Position numbers and translations under genes: made by a program. The notes beneath the pieces were generated by a model that saw nothing but the letters and a program-made list of their open reading frames with translations, was not told the origin of the DNA and did no database searches. From Stramonita haemastoma (Eukaryota; Mollusca; Gastropoda; Neogastropoda; Muricidae), in assembly GCA_030674155.1 (NCBI GenBank), contig CM060335.1, positions 39,311,269 through 39,375,268 of the forward strand: a DNA stretch of 64,000 nucleotides. Reading direction: 5' to 3'. Of the stretch, positions 44,169-59,100 are shown piece by piece. Position 1 is the first letter of the stretch. Each line of letters starts with the position of its first letter.

Positions 44169-47100
44169 CTAGTTCTGGTCAAGGAGCAATACTGCTGCCA
44201 GAAACTTGGGGGGGAGGTCAATCACATTTGCACAAACTAGATATCACTTTTTTCCTACAAACTGGCAGAGTAAAGAAAGAGTGAAATCACAGTAACCCTG
44301 GCAACAAATGCATGATTTGAGGCATGTGACCTATGCACCAGAATGGGGAGTATGGCAGAATACAGGTTGAAAGAAATAACAGGCTGCACCAGTGACATCA
44401 GCCCCTTTGTTTTAACTGAACATTCCCATTGAAAAAAAGGCTTTGAAAAAGTTAACATACACACACAAGCCACTAAACACTGCAAAATAGTCATCAGGAA
44501 ATTTCAAGAATTGTCCACTATTCTATCTCTCTGTTTCGTCTCTCCTTACCCTTCTATCATCTCTCTTGCTTGTTTTCTACCTTCATTATAGTCCACTGCC
44601 TTTTTTCAAACAACACTCTGTTTTCATTATAATGACAGTTTTCCTGTGTTTTTTTTTTGTTCTGGTGACCAAGTGGTGATACTTAGACACTAGGATGGTC
44701 ACAGGATGTCCATTCTGCGGTGGTATTTGCCCATGTGGCACTTTTTTAATGTATATTTTGTACTTTGAAAAGCTTATTTTCCTTTTTTACATCTTTTTTT
44801 TTTTGGTTATCTGAGGATGATAAATTAAACGGAATGGCTGACATCCTCAGCAAAGTCTGGTTTATTCGCCTTAAGAAATGAAATAATTTAGGTACTGTGT
44901 CATTTAATGTTGGGTATTTTTTCAGATGGACGGTGATACATATTTGAAAGTATTAGGGAGTGTTGGTTTTGAACCTGAAGTTGAAAGATACTGGAGCCAC
45001 TGAAACTGAATGAAGTGACAGCCCTGATATGGCTTTCGTGGTCAGCAGGGCTATAAACAATATGGTATGGTAATCAGGAACCCTTAACTTTCTGTGCAAA
45101 GAGAAAGATTCTGACCTGTGGGTGCCAAAAATTAAAACAAAAACTTTCAGAAATTTGCTTGTCAAAGGATACGATGATGTTCCAGGGTCCCAGACGCAGC
45201 CAGTTGGGGATGAAACCTTTGTAGAGAGCCATCACTCCTTCCGTCTTCACAGTCTGAACACACACACATACAAATATTCTATCAAACATCGCACTTCCAT
45301 GAAGATGACACCCAATCAAACAGCTGAGAAAAAATATTTACATACAACTAAAGACCTATGCTAAAAATTAAAAAAAATTTTAATTGAGAATCTCTCAATA
45401 TTGGGCTTGGCCTTCTAATTTTGCATTGTTACAAAAATTATTGCAAAAACCAGAAGTGGATGAAAACAAGTGCATATAACCAATTACAACTGCTCAATCA
45501 TTTTGCTAATGGTTTATCAAAGATTCCTTTTTTTTCAAAGGAACCCCCCCCCACCAACAAAAAACCTCTAGAAACTAAAATCTTTCAATGACAGCAAACA
45601 ATATTAACACTACAATTTCTGTCTTGATCATTTCAAACTAGCCCTCAGACCACAATGAAAAAAGGTCTGCTCGGGCTGAACTAAAGGGCACATTCTTCCC
45701 GATCAAACCAAAAAAGAAAACGCCACCATACATGCCCCTGCACGCAGACAGACACACTGACTGACCTGCAGCACACAGTCCATGGAGGAGGAGTAAATGA
45801 CCTGCACCGCCCCTGAGGAGGCAGGGTTCACCTTCAGCTTCCTCTGGTTCATCATGCGTGTCTGCAACAATCCAAAACGGGTCCGTGTGAGGCCCGGGCC
45901 GGCCAGAGGAGTGCGTCCATCCTCACATGGTGCACACAGAGGACAACATGGAATGATGACGGCAACGATGATGAGGAGGATGAGGTGGACAATGAGGTGA
46001 CAGGGGGGACGGTTTGGGGCCTGCTACACACGGCGGCAGGCTGTGGTCGCGACTCTTGGCTCAGTTTTTGACGTCTGTGTTGCTGGCTACCAACCAACGG
46101 TGCTTAACTTCTCTGTGTTGGCTTCTTTTTTTTTTTTATAAATCACAAAGTGCTGGAACTGTTCTGTAACTATTCATTTCCTGAGTTTTAGTGGGGGGTT
46201 TTTCAGAGGCCAGTAAAATCACAAAGCACTGGAATAGTTCTGTACATTCATTCTGAGTTTTAGTGGGGTGGGTGGTTCTAGGCCATAAAACCAACAGGCT
46301 TTTTTCATTTTATACCCAAAATGTTCATGTAATTCATCTACTTTTTTGTTTTGTTTTGTTCATAATGGTTTTTTTCAACTCTGAATATCTCTATATGTAT
46401 TGTTCTGACAGATTTGTTATAAAAGCACATTTTGTACAGGAAAAGCAGGTCTGATCCTCAAATAACATCTCTGAAGCAAATGTTCTCACTTTGGGTTTTT
46501 CAGGTTGATTTTTAATAGCCATTAGTCCCATTGGTTCATCAGAGGAAATATTCCATTTCATATCTATTTTCACTGCACTGCTAGGAAATTGTTCCAATTG
46601 TCTTTTATCACAACTGACCTCCAAGGCTTTTCAGTCATGCATGGAGAACAACCACAAAGCTCTCTAAAAACAATGCTGTTCATCTCAAAATGGGCTGTGC
46701 TTCACTCGAGGACAGCCTTTTTTACTTCTTTCTGTCCAGCAACATCTTGTTAGCACACCAACACATTACTACAGTAAAGACAAGTCAGACCACAGCCTAC
46801 CTGAGTAGCCCTAAACTCTTATCGTTTCTGAAGTTTATTATATCTTTTCCAACAACCAACAGCTTTTTTTTTTCTCTCTCTCTCCAAAACTGGTAACTAT
46901 TTTTCCACAAATGGTAAGTCAACTTGTTCATATTTTTTACTGACTAGATTTTAAAATCTGAAAATTCCTCAACTATTTGACCTCATGCATTTGAAGTTTG
47001 TTTTTTTAAGAAAAGAACATGCTATAAGCTATTCAACTTTCATGGCGACATTTTAGGACATCTACTTCTTTTTTTTTTTAAAGTGGGCTATTAAAAATTC

Positions 47101-50100
47101 TGTGATGGAAACCTGAAGTGCCACAAGCCAACTATTTCTCTTCAGAGTACTATGCAGAACTGTAGAAATCAGACACCACATTTGCTCTTTACAGTGCTAG
47201 AGCAGACAACCTCAACATGGTTTCTGGGAGGTTTCTGCTCACATGTGCCACATTGGCACTATCTTACACCATTATACTGATCACCCAAGAACATTATTTC
47301 TGGATTATTTCTCTTTGAACAAAGGCAAAAATGATGCCAATATTTTTTTCCCCTGAATCTGCAGATCATGTCTGTGCATTTCAAACAGTAATTTCAATTG
47401 ATGAGAATTATCAAAATCAGTGCACGTGGTTCTAATTCTGACCTTTTCTGCAGATTCTGTGTAACACTTTTATATTACCAATGGATATATGTTACATGCC
47501 CTTTGCCTCAAATAAGCATTAAAGCATTCATTGAAACAGAAGACCTGCCATTCTGTTTTATCTACTTTTCTGCAGCAGAACTAATCGTTCATCCATTTGT
47601 GTAGTTTTTTTTGTTTTGTTTTTTACAATTCCCTAGTCTACAAATGTCTTTCGCAAAATGGACAAGCAGCATTATAATTATATACTTAACCTGTCAGTCC
47701 AGGCTGTTATCACTCCCTCTGACAACACACTGTGTTTGACTTTCCACATTCACCAATTCAGCTGTGGGTACTGCCCCACACAAGTCCTTTGCCCCAGTGA
47801 CCCAACAGAAAATGACCACATTCCAGTCAACAGAGAACATGCCCACACCTGAAAACAGCAGAGGTATATACATACACTCTGTCCTCCCTTCTCCTTATCA
47901 AGCAGGGGGTATAAGAGCAGACTTGTTTTTCTCCCAGACAAAACCAAGGCCAAGAAGATGCAACGGTATGAAATAAAGCAAAACCAAAACCAGGGTTTCC
48001 CCTTGGTGGAATCCAAGGATCCTTGTTGCACTGAAGCTGTACAACAATCTAGAAATAGCACATAGGTAACGCCATGATAGGCAGAAGCAGAGAAAAGCTT
48101 TTAACTGGGGACACACTACTAGGTGTATATGAATGCCACTGCTGAATGCAACACAAGCTAGCAACCATCTTTGTATGGCCATCCAGTTGCATCAACACAA
48201 ACATCATCATCACACACATGCACAAAAACTGAAACAGACTGAGGGATAGAATTTGCCTGAAATCAGTTTAGCTGAAAACACGCTTTAATTGCTAGCCCTA
48301 CCTTCTGCCACACAGACATCAGGAAGTCAGAGCAAGTAAATACAGTGAAAAAGCCAAATATAGTACCCAAAGTGACACAGTTATCATCCAGCAGACAATA
48401 TATTCTGATGTGTCAGAAACACTTGGCAGCTTCACAGTCCTAATATACTCCCTCCATGGTGTACAGACCACATGCCCATCCTGCACAGATGTGTAAAATT
48501 GGACAGATGCAGTTGAAATACAGTAACTTGTATGAAATTGAGATCTGGCACTGTGCTTTTCAGAAGGCCACAGAACATAATTAAATAAACACTTGGGCAC
48601 ACTCAAGCCAGAAGCTCACAGAACAAGCCATAAATTCCCCTTTGAAGCCAGAAGATTCCAGAAGTAAATCGGTCGAGTCAACAGGAGCAACGGATAGTAA
48701 TTATGGAAAAGTGTATTCCAAAGATGTCACAGCTGGAATGGCATGTGGCGTACCACTGTGGCTCCTCTGAGAAACAGCTTCATCCTCAATCTGTGTACAA
48801 CCCTCCAACAGACACTTGGAGGAAATTAGCGATCCTGCACACCTTCACAACGAGCAAACAGCAGAGCATGTCCTGTCACGTAACTAGCACCAAGTGAAGG
48901 AAAGTGCTCATTGAGGTATAACCAGGTGCTCCAAAGATCAAAGCAATGATGTCAGACTGCCAAGAGCATCATCCCACCAATGCCATGGCTCCTTATTCTT
49001 TCAGCAGAAGGCAGCAAAACATTGCCACAAACACTATGTCATCCACAGAGCAAATAAGTGAAATGGATGACTGGGAATGCACAACATTCCTTCACAGACT
49101 GGAAAAGCCACACAGGCATCACAGGAGAAAGAGAGAAGCATGGGAGAAGACAAAGCACTTCATTCCCAATCCTCACAAAACAAAATTCAGCACATCATAA
49201 CTTCACAATACAAGCTGTGAACTGTGTCAGTCTTGCCAGGAGCTTCAGAGAATGATTACCAAGCCAATAGAAGTTGAAGCTGATGATCCGATGAAAAACT
49301 GAATTTCTGAGAGGATGAAGACCAGACCCCTAAGAGTAATGGCAGAGGCAGCTGAAAAGTATCCCAATTGGATTTGGATGATGAAGAGGAACAAAAATGA
49401 AATTCACAAGGCATGAGATTTCCCACTTAAAACCAGATGTGTCTACAACAAAGTGGGTAAGATATAAAACTTCAAAGGGGACTTGGCCTCAAGGTGCCCC
49501 GAAATCCTGAGGTACAGGATGGAATCCAAGACAAAAAAGGAACAGCAGCAGAAGGGCCTCCAGAGCTCCTCTGGATGCTGCCTGGCCCCCTAGACACTTT
49601 GTAAAAAGGTTTCTCCAATGAAGAACTCCTGATGTCCAGCTGTCCATCTCTTCTAGTGTCTGTCTCCAAGTGCTGAGCCTCACAGAGCAAGCCCACAGGT
49701 TCTACAACACATGCAGCACAATGGGAACCTCACCACATTTGGGTGGGTATGCCATGTCCTTTGCCTGCCACCTCAAAACTAACCAAATGAAATCTCCATG
49801 GGTGGCTTCGGATGAAGCAAAACACTGTAGCCAAGTGGTGGACAGATATCTGCATTTTAGCAGCAGAACGTGTCACCGAATGCTGTTTTTTGTTGTTCAG
49901 CCACTCTTTCATCACCCATTCAAGCTTTCAGTGAAAACAATATTGCTAGCAAGGCATTTTCCTTGAGAGTTCCTTTTTTTTTCTTTTCCCTGTGATTCTT
50001 TTGTCCCTATACATACATATCTCTTTTCCAAAACTAAAATGAATATGACAGACATATAACCTATTTTAAAAGTGATCTCATTACTTTATATCCAGGCAGA

Positions 50101-53100
50101 TCATTTGGGTCTTTAAGCATCATCCATCAAAGCAGCAGAATATTTTGGCTTGCAGCAATTCAGTTTTCAGCCTACCTCTATAAAAAGCGAACAAACTAAT
50201 CATATTATGACAAATCTAAATAACCCTGAACGATATGAGCCAGTTTTATTTACTGAACAATCCAATTAATTTCTTTGAATATAAACATTTAGACAGCTTT
50301 TCATTTATGGACATAAAACTCTAAACTTTTAAGAACACTTTAGATTCATAGCTCTCTCTATTTTTTTTCTTTTTATAATAAAAAAGATGCATTCATTTTT
50401 CATATCCACATTTAAAAAAATTGCCTACAACCATAATGTTGGCACATGCCAAAACATTATCAACTCATCTCCAAATACCGCACAAATGCACCTCGTCTTT
50501 ACTGTCCAACATTGCAGTTTTTTAATGCCACAAACAGCAGCCCTTGCAAATCCCATTCTGAAATCTACTACTAAATCCCATTTGGAAACAACCATTACCT
50601 GTCTTGTGCAGAAAAACTAAGAACTTTCAGACAAAACCACTAGTGCCTGCATTTCTTTCTCTTGTTCTGATCCTGCCTGCAGCCTCAGGCTTCTGGCAAG
50701 GATTATTTTTACTTCAATCAAGATATATATACCATTTCCTATAAAATATCTGCCAGTCTGTCTTTTTGTCATTTTCTTTTCCAGTTTCTCTTCAGATCTT
50801 CCAAACTCAAAAAAAAATAGAGAGAGCTATTATCCACACATGAAAAAGGAGCCCTGAAACGGTATTTTCGCTCATGAATAAAACTGTGAATTCTTGCTAG
50901 TCTAGTCGTTTATCTACTCATTGTCAACGTTAGATAATAAACAGACAGGGGCAATGTACGCTGGGAGGGTATGGAAAAAAAAAAGAATGCCAATGTCAAA
51001 ACATGATGAAGAAGACAAACACAGCCCCCAACAGTTTAAAAAAAAAAAAGACATGGCTAGAGAGAACACAGAAACAATGATGGAATGAGTCAATCAATAA
51101 AACACAGTAGTAGTAGGGGATGTAAACTTAACCAAGACCCACTAATGTTGGCGCGTGCGAGGGCACGCCACATTCCGCTCGTGCCCACCGCCGGGCGCCT
51201 CCATTGCGGTGGGTTTGTGTCAATCGCGGTACCCAAGGGTACGTCTGCTTCTGCTGCATCACGGGGCAAGCTTGAGCGCCATCGATCAAGCTGAATGAGC
51301 TAACACCTTGAAAAATAACAACCATCCAGCCAATAACCATGTCACAATGGAGCTCACTAGAGCTCCACTGCAGTAATGCAAAAAGTCATGAGAAACAGAA
51401 TAATGTATTGAACAACATTTTCACAAATTATTGCAACTAAAGAGACAAAAAGAAACTGAAAAAAACATGACATTTATATATAACGGCATCATCATTTTGT
51501 TTCTGAACAACCAGCCAACCCCCCCACCCTCCCCCCTCCCAACACATCAAGGCCAGAACTAATACACAAAAGTTCACACAATCAACAATTGCAGCACAAG
51601 AAAAATCACATTTTGTGTAGTTTTTGTTGTTATGCAAAAAATACAGATTATAAAAGATCCACAGCATCACATCTAACCAAAACCCTGATAAGCTACATAT
51701 CTAAGACCTCATTCTCAACTTCATGCCATCTTGGCTCTGTAACGCTATCACTTCCTTGTCATCTGACACTATTTACTCATCAAACACCATCACTAATCTT
51801 TCTACAATCTTCAAATCACATAATCTGGTTCCATCAGAAAATACTGTACACCAAAACATTCACTAGAACCCTACAAACTACCCACTGGCCTTTCCATTAC
51901 AATGATGCCAAGTAACTATCTACAATGCAGTCCCACACACCTATTTATTTGTCACCAAACAATGACATGCTGTAATGTACTTAGGATCATGTCAAGCATT
52001 TTCACTTAAGATTTCTCTTCAGCAGTCTAAATTACAGTGCTAGATCATCATAACATCTACTGCCGCTGTCTGATGAAACCAATTTCTACAAACATACTGG
52101 ACTACTTCAGATAGTCTTTTTCTCTGTGACCAAGAGACTCGCCAAACACAGTTCTTATTCTCTGACCCTTATAACAGCAGCTTCAGGCAATAAGCATTCA
52201 AGAATCTGCTGCCCTTCCTGCAGGAAATACTCTTTTTTACGCAGCATGACAAAATCGTGTTTTGCATTTATGCTGATGAAGACAAAGGGTGTTTAAACTG
52301 TATGTTTTCTCCTTTGTTTTTCCCCCTCATTCTGTCCTCTTTTCCCCCCCTTCATCTGGGCTTTTAGGAGGGTTAACAATTTTCATGGGCCGTTAAGGGG
52401 GTTACTTACAGTGTTGTCCAATTTCTGCTCTTTTTTTTTTTTTTTTACAGTTTTCCATACCATTTCTAGACTTCACACACTGTACTGTTCTTCGTACTGG
52501 TGACAGTGTATTATTGTCTCTATGTCATCAATACTTTCACCGTAACGCCACACTCCATTCCATCCATGACAATCAATAAATCTTTATCTTCATGTACCAT
52601 ACACAACATGAAGTATGCCGTAACTTTGGTGTGCCTAGTGAATTTCTGTTTTTAATCCAGAGCTCTCTCTCTCTCTCATCCCAACTGTTGCTGTTTCCTA
52701 TCTGTCATCACACTGAAGAAGCATTATATAAACCAGAGGCAAACTGCAATCACTGGCACTGCATGCGAGTGGATGGAATGCAGTCGTTTTTCTGTTGTCA
52801 AAGCTCTCCATGCCAAGCAGGCAATACAGCAGTGAAATGAGGGGACTGCTGAAATATCCCTCTGGAGCATTTCAACCATTTATGCAATGCAGGATGTGGA
52901 AGTGCCTCAGTTCAAGTCTTTGTGTTGTGTCTCCTTCCATTGGGTCTCCTTCAAAGTCTTTGTGTCACGTCTCCTTTCATTGGGTCTCCTTCAGCTGTGT
53001 CATATCTCCTTCCACTAGTTCTCCTTCAAACTCTTTGTGTCATATATCCTTCCACTGGTCTCCTTCAAAGTCTTTGTGTCATGTCTCCTTCATTGGTCCT

Positions 53101-56100
53101 TCAAATTTTGTGTTATGTCTCCTTCCATTGGGTCTCCTTCAAAGTCTTTGTGTCAAGTCTCCTTCCATTGGGTCTCCTTCAAAGTCTTGTGCAGTGTCTC
53201 CTTCCATTGGGTCTCCTTCAAAGTCTTTGTGCAGTGTCTCCTTTCATTGGGTCTTCTTCAAAGTCTTTGTGTCAAGTCTCCTTCCATTGGGTCTCCTTCA
53301 AAGTCTTTGTGCAGTGTCTCCTTCCATTGGGTCTCCTTCAAAGTCTTTGTGCAGTGTCTCCTTCCATTGGGTCTCCTTCAAAGTCTTTGTGCAGTGTCTC
53401 CTTCCATTGGTCTCCTTCAAAGTCTTGTGCAGTGTCTCCTTCCATTGGGTCTCCTTCAAAGTCTTTGTGTCATGTCTCCTTCCATTGGGTCTCCTTCAAA
53501 GTGTCATGTCTCCTTCCATTGGGTCTCCTTCAAAGTCTTTGTGTCATGTCTCTTCCATTGGGTCTCCTTCAAAGTTTTTGTGTCAAGTCTCCTTCCATTG
53601 GGTCTCCTTCAAAGTCTTTGTGTCATGTCTCCTTCCATTCAACCTCCTTCAAAATGGTTGTTCCTCGGCTAGAGCTCAATGGTTAAAAATGGTGTCATTT
53701 TGTACATGCGACCGTTTTTCCCACCACGACAAAAGCTGCATTCCAATTTCAGGGATAAAGCTTTCTCATAATACATGAATGAAAGTAGAACATCCAAGAC
53801 ACATGACTCAGAAAAATGACATGCGGTAAAATGCTGGAAAGAAGTAATGAAGAAAGGGTCAATGGAAAACGGCATCAGGCATTCTCTGAGCCCTCCTCTT
53901 CAGAAAACATGCAGCTTTTTTCCAACTGCTCTCTGACCAGTCCCTCGCAGACAACACGTCACTTGTTTTCTACTTGGGTTCCTTCTTCACACTCCCCTCC
54001 ATTTGAGCTTCATCACAAGCGCTGATCTTGTTGCATGGGTAACGTCACATTTCTGGTTCCTGAGACAGCCGATTCCGCAATACAGCCAGCCTATCTTGTT
54101 TGTTCCTTGCCTCTCTTTAAAATCATGATATTTCGTCACAACCTTTTTACAAAGAAAAAAGAAACTAAGCCAAATAAGCAGTTAACAGGATCTTTCTGAG
54201 TCTAACTGCGAGATACTTTTCATCTCAAAATCTCTACTTGCTTTTTCATCACCAATTCACTGCTTATCCCGCCCCTTCTTCCAAAAAGCAGTGTTGCTTC
54301 TCTTCCCCTTTCTCCTCTAGTTTCTCTCCAGATTCTACAGACCTATCCTGTTTTGTTTGGAGAATTTCTTGGCCACAGTAACATAACCACACTACACCTG
54401 AACAATTCTCAACTCTACCTGAACATAAAACTGTATATGTTTCATACCACACTCACTCTACGTATGTCAGTATGTAGATGTCAAGAATGTCTGTCAAAAT
54501 CATTGCATAAAAAAAGGTCAAGTGTGTGGGGTTAAAAGTTGCTCTTTTTTTTTTTTTTTTTTTTTTAGGACAAAGCTTGAAGGAAAGCAGCATATGTGTG
54601 ATTATGAGACTGTCCATTATTTCACTGAATGAAAAGTGTGGGAAAAGGCCGGCAGGAAGGAGCACAAAGGGGATGCCATGGCAGAGGCCAGTTACCTGAG
54701 TACTGTTCACCTGCTGAAGTTTGCCTCTGATGGTATCCCCTTTGCTGGCCACGCTCCCACAACCAGGGACAAACCACCACTAACGTGTCTCAAACATTCA
54801 CTATCAGCCTTTTTTTTTTTTCTGCTTCAACTTTACCAGAACACTTTCTTCTTTTTTTCTTTCAGACCAAAAATGCACCACACAAGACAGCACCTTTTAT
54901 CAAAAATGCTTCGTTTCAAATTTGTTTCAAAAAGTTTTACATCAAAATGGTGCTGGTTCTCTTTTGAATAAAACACTTGATAGTTTCTCTTCAAATTGGT
55001 GCTCGCTATTTTCAAATACTACTTGCTTACCCGAGTGTCCTCAAAAGAATGCTGCCAAGTTTTTTTTTTATTTTTGTTATTTTTAAGTTTCCACAAGTCA
55101 TTTAGAATCTGAGTTTGCCCACTGCTGTGAGAGTGAAAGGTATCTGGTTGCTTTGGGAAAGACGTACACGAAAAGAAAATTAGCAAGGAGGAGGGAAAAA
55201 AGTGAACAACTTACTTTGACAACGTCAATAGGGTTGGAAGCAATGGCACCTGCCAGTCCTGCCAGGAAGCTGGACCTGTGTGTGGGAAGGAAGGAAGTAG
55301 AAACATTAGCACACACTCTCTCTCAGTGTCCAAAAGTATAAATGCATATGGAATACAGATTCCTTTGGCTTACGGCTTTGCTCACACTGTGTGAAGTTGA
55401 GAACACTCCCAGAACCCCAGTCTTCACAACTGGCAACTGATTTTCCACATACAACAACAACCAGAACATAACAACAACAAAAAACTAACAATGAAACTAC
55501 TATTTTTCAGAATCTTGTTACATACAAAAATATGTACATATTGTTTTTCCTGTGATTTTATAAGACACATAATTATTTGCAAGTGTTTTTGATCTTTGTA
55601 TACAGCAAGCTGCTAAGTCTTTCTAATCCTTTTTTTTTACAAACTTATTTCAGATACACCCATTTGCCACTTAATTTCCATATACCTCATTTTGTCATTC
55701 TATCTCTTATCCCATCACTTCTGTGCATTTCTGTCCATAGGCTTCAGCCTGAGAGAGAAAGTGAGTTCTCCCTCCCATCTCTGTAGAGTGCACCAGTAGA
55801 AAAGGTGTATTTGCATGCTGTCATTGTCTGCTGAACCCACTTTACCATCATTACAATACTCATAACAATCTGAAAAGACCATCACAATAGGCAGGCCTAT
55901 GTCGAGTAGTTCTAGTCTACATATCTCCATCATTTACAACTATTTCCTTACCACAGTACGAAAGACAACAGATGCTTTAAACACTCCTTCCCTGCAAACC
56001 ATACCAAAGAAAACAAAGCCGAGAAGAAACTCACAAGAAGTGTGTCTCCTTGGTGTCCCCCCAAAAGACCCGACCTGATGATGTGTTTCTTACACAGGTC

Positions 56101-59100
56101 GTAGGCAGGCAGCTCCACTCCAGCCACTACTGCTGCCCTCTGAGCTGTGGGGCCCACACCCTGCAACAAGCCAACACAGCCAGCCGGGGTCAGTCATGCT
56201 CCTACTAGCACAGATGTGCATTCTTTTCTAGCCACTTCTTCCTTTTACCTTTCATATTCTGCCATACAGAATTGGTCAGTTACTCATATTAGCACAGTGT
56301 GCACAAATGTGCATTCTTTTCTAGCCACTTCTTCCTTACACCTTTCATATTCTGCCATGCAGAATTGGTCAGTCACACTCATACTAGCACAGTGTGCACA
56401 AATGTACTTTTTTTTTCTACCCACTTCTTCCTTCCTTATACCTTTCATATTCTGCCATACAGAATTCAACAGTTGCGCATTTCAATGTTCTTTTTTTTAA
56501 TCATTTTCACACACAAACCTCTGTCCATAATACAAAATACCTTAACTGAAAACATTAAAGTGTAAGTTTTAGTTCGCAAAAAGTGAATGCATATATCCAA
56601 CAAATATGCAGCTAAATCATGTTCTCTTTACAACACCTATCTCTGACAATATCTAGCAAGATTCAGTTGTAACTCTCATTGATATACACACACACACATA
56701 AAAAAGGTGGCCTAGACAACTTACCCTCCACAGTCCTGCTAGCCCCTCAGTCTTGTAAATCTTGGCGAAAGAGCACAGCATGTTGTCACACTTGGTCTGT
56801 GACCCTGTGGCCTGCATCCTCACCTGCACAGTGTACCTATCTCGTTACTATGACTGACAGGGGCTTACAATTACATACAGTCAATATGCAGACACTTGTG
56901 CCACTGACATAGTATACAGCTCCATCTTTATCTTTTTCAAGGCCTTATAAAAGCTTTAAAAATAAAAATTTTTAAAGGTATAAACAAATTTGGTATTTAC
57001 ACAGTTGGTGAGGATTTTTCGCTGTAGCTCTGAATCAGGTTGTGCGACTTATGTCCCCTGCACTGTCACATATGTCAAACATATATCACGCATTGCAGGG
57101 TCGCATTCTTTAACCTTTCACAATACAGCAATTCCCATGCACTCTAAGCAATGTATTTTGAATTCAAATTTACATGGCTGCCTGATATCAAGTCAGGATT
57201 CTAGTATGGACATACAGGTATTGGCAAGTCACCAAATACAGAGAGACAGGTATACAACAAAAAGGTGATGAAAGAAAAGCAAAGAAAGGCATTAGATATA
57301 AATTCAAGTTTGCATGTCTCTAAAAGACAAAGCCTGCACAGAAAGCAATCTGCTAACACATGGGTAAGGTGCAAAACAGCAACAAAAAAAATAATTATAT
57401 TTTATTTTAAAAAGGTGAAAAGATAAGTGAAGGCCATTAACCTTAAGCACGTCCGTTGGGTTAGCGATGGAGCTGGACACCACACCAGCAGTGATGCCAC
57501 ACACCACGTTGATCGCCAGAGTTTCATCTGCACACAGTCACGTTGTCTGCATTTCTTCATCAGGTTATCATCAGAGTACATACATTTTCCTCTTCACATT
57601 GTATCTTCATCAGGTTATCATCAAGTACATACATTTTCCTCTTCACATTGTACTGAGTTATTCTTGACAGTTACATCCGTTTTCAACAAATATTTTGTAG
57701 TAGTCCAAAATGGATATATGTACTAATTTGTAATAATAACACACAGGTAAAAATGGCAGCAAAAATCAATGTTGTATGTAGACAATGCAACCAATATCAC
57801 CAACTGACAGGAAAAGGGTGATATAGTGAACTCTGTGTATCTGCCATGTAGCATAATATACCCACTTGAATGATTATCCACACAGCTGGTGCATTTATGG
57901 TGAACTTGCACAGCCAAATCATAATATTTATACAGCTTGTGGCCAACTTTGGATGACAGCTACTCCTATTTGTATTATTCTCTATTTTAACCTATCATTA
58001 CCTCTTCACAAAAAATATTACAATAGTCTTTTCAGCCAATTCCCTGTTCAATAGCAGTCAATTTTACAATGCCACTTTTAATGTTTCTAAAACAGTCGAA
58101 TAAACTTCTGATATGATGACCATTTCTTCCATAAAGGCAAACACATTACCCGAGCCTGTACACATGAAAGCCATACACATCTCCAGTGTTAAGAAATCTA
58201 AAGAACACCCTTGCTAAGGCATGTGTACATTTTTTAATTTATTTGCTTTTGTTTGAAAGGGGGGGGGGGGGGTTTCCAAAGCACTATTTACAGAATTCAG
58301 TCCCCAGTATACCTCTCTTTGTCCTCATATCTTTTTCTTCACATCAACTAGCAACACCATGAAAACAAGCACAATGTCCAAATACTTGTGGCAGCTCATT
58401 TTATGTCAGCTGTTGGCAGACTCAGAAAACTGTCACAGCAAAAAGAATGAGCAGAATTCTTATACAGTAAACAGCACTGCACATCCAGCCCTGTCATTAG
58501 GTGAACACTGACCTTTGGGGTTGGAAACGAAAGCGCGTTTCAGGGTATGATAGACACCGATCTTGATGGTACCGTACGTGGCCTGGCGCAGGAGAGCTGG
58601 AGCAATTCTGTTCACAATAGAAAAAATAATCATATTTTCAACCATGCTTCCAATGCGCCACAGATTGTTTTACTGTGCATTCTGCTATCATAGCATTAAA
58701 CAAAAACCCATTTTCAAACTTTTTTGAAGTACTTTTATAGATAAACATCAACCATTTAAGACAAGTATAAAGGAAAATAAAGACGCACAGAAACAAAGAA
58801 AATGCTACTGATGCAGCTTACACAAATGGTAATAAAAATGCATTGCTCAATGTGAATTTTAGGTCATGAAAACTCACACACACACACACATTGTAAAAAC
58901 GGATCAATCACACAAATGTTAAATGACTACTCCACAACTAAGTTTTGTCAAGGAGTATACAGAAAGGGGTCACTACTTACCCTGAGTATAGAGCGATGGC
59001 ACCTTCTTCACGCAGAATACGAAAGAAGGCATGGGACATGCCCCTATACTTTAAATCGGAAAAGCGAGCATCTATTTTCTGGCCTTGGATCTGAAGGCGG

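Larger units (their letters stand above)
45862..55214 (-). other. SLC25A30: Carrier intron 7 (9.35 kb)
   Basis: The longest intron. It contains an imperfect duplication at 46139-46285, a GC-rich island at 51140-51290, the 40-bp minisatellite at 52915-53655 and repeat E at 53657. Open frames at 48946-49200 and 49472-49696 are not supported as exons. Confidence 0.8.

Noticed and set aside
48946..49696. Open frames in the large carrier intron (84 codons plus, 74 codons minus)
   Set aside because: No splice sites, family match or composition supporting a nested gene; a decayed transposon remains possible.
52795..53778. 327-codon open frame
   Set aside because: All three plus frames are open because the 40-bp minisatellite unit lacks stops; composition is purely repetitive.
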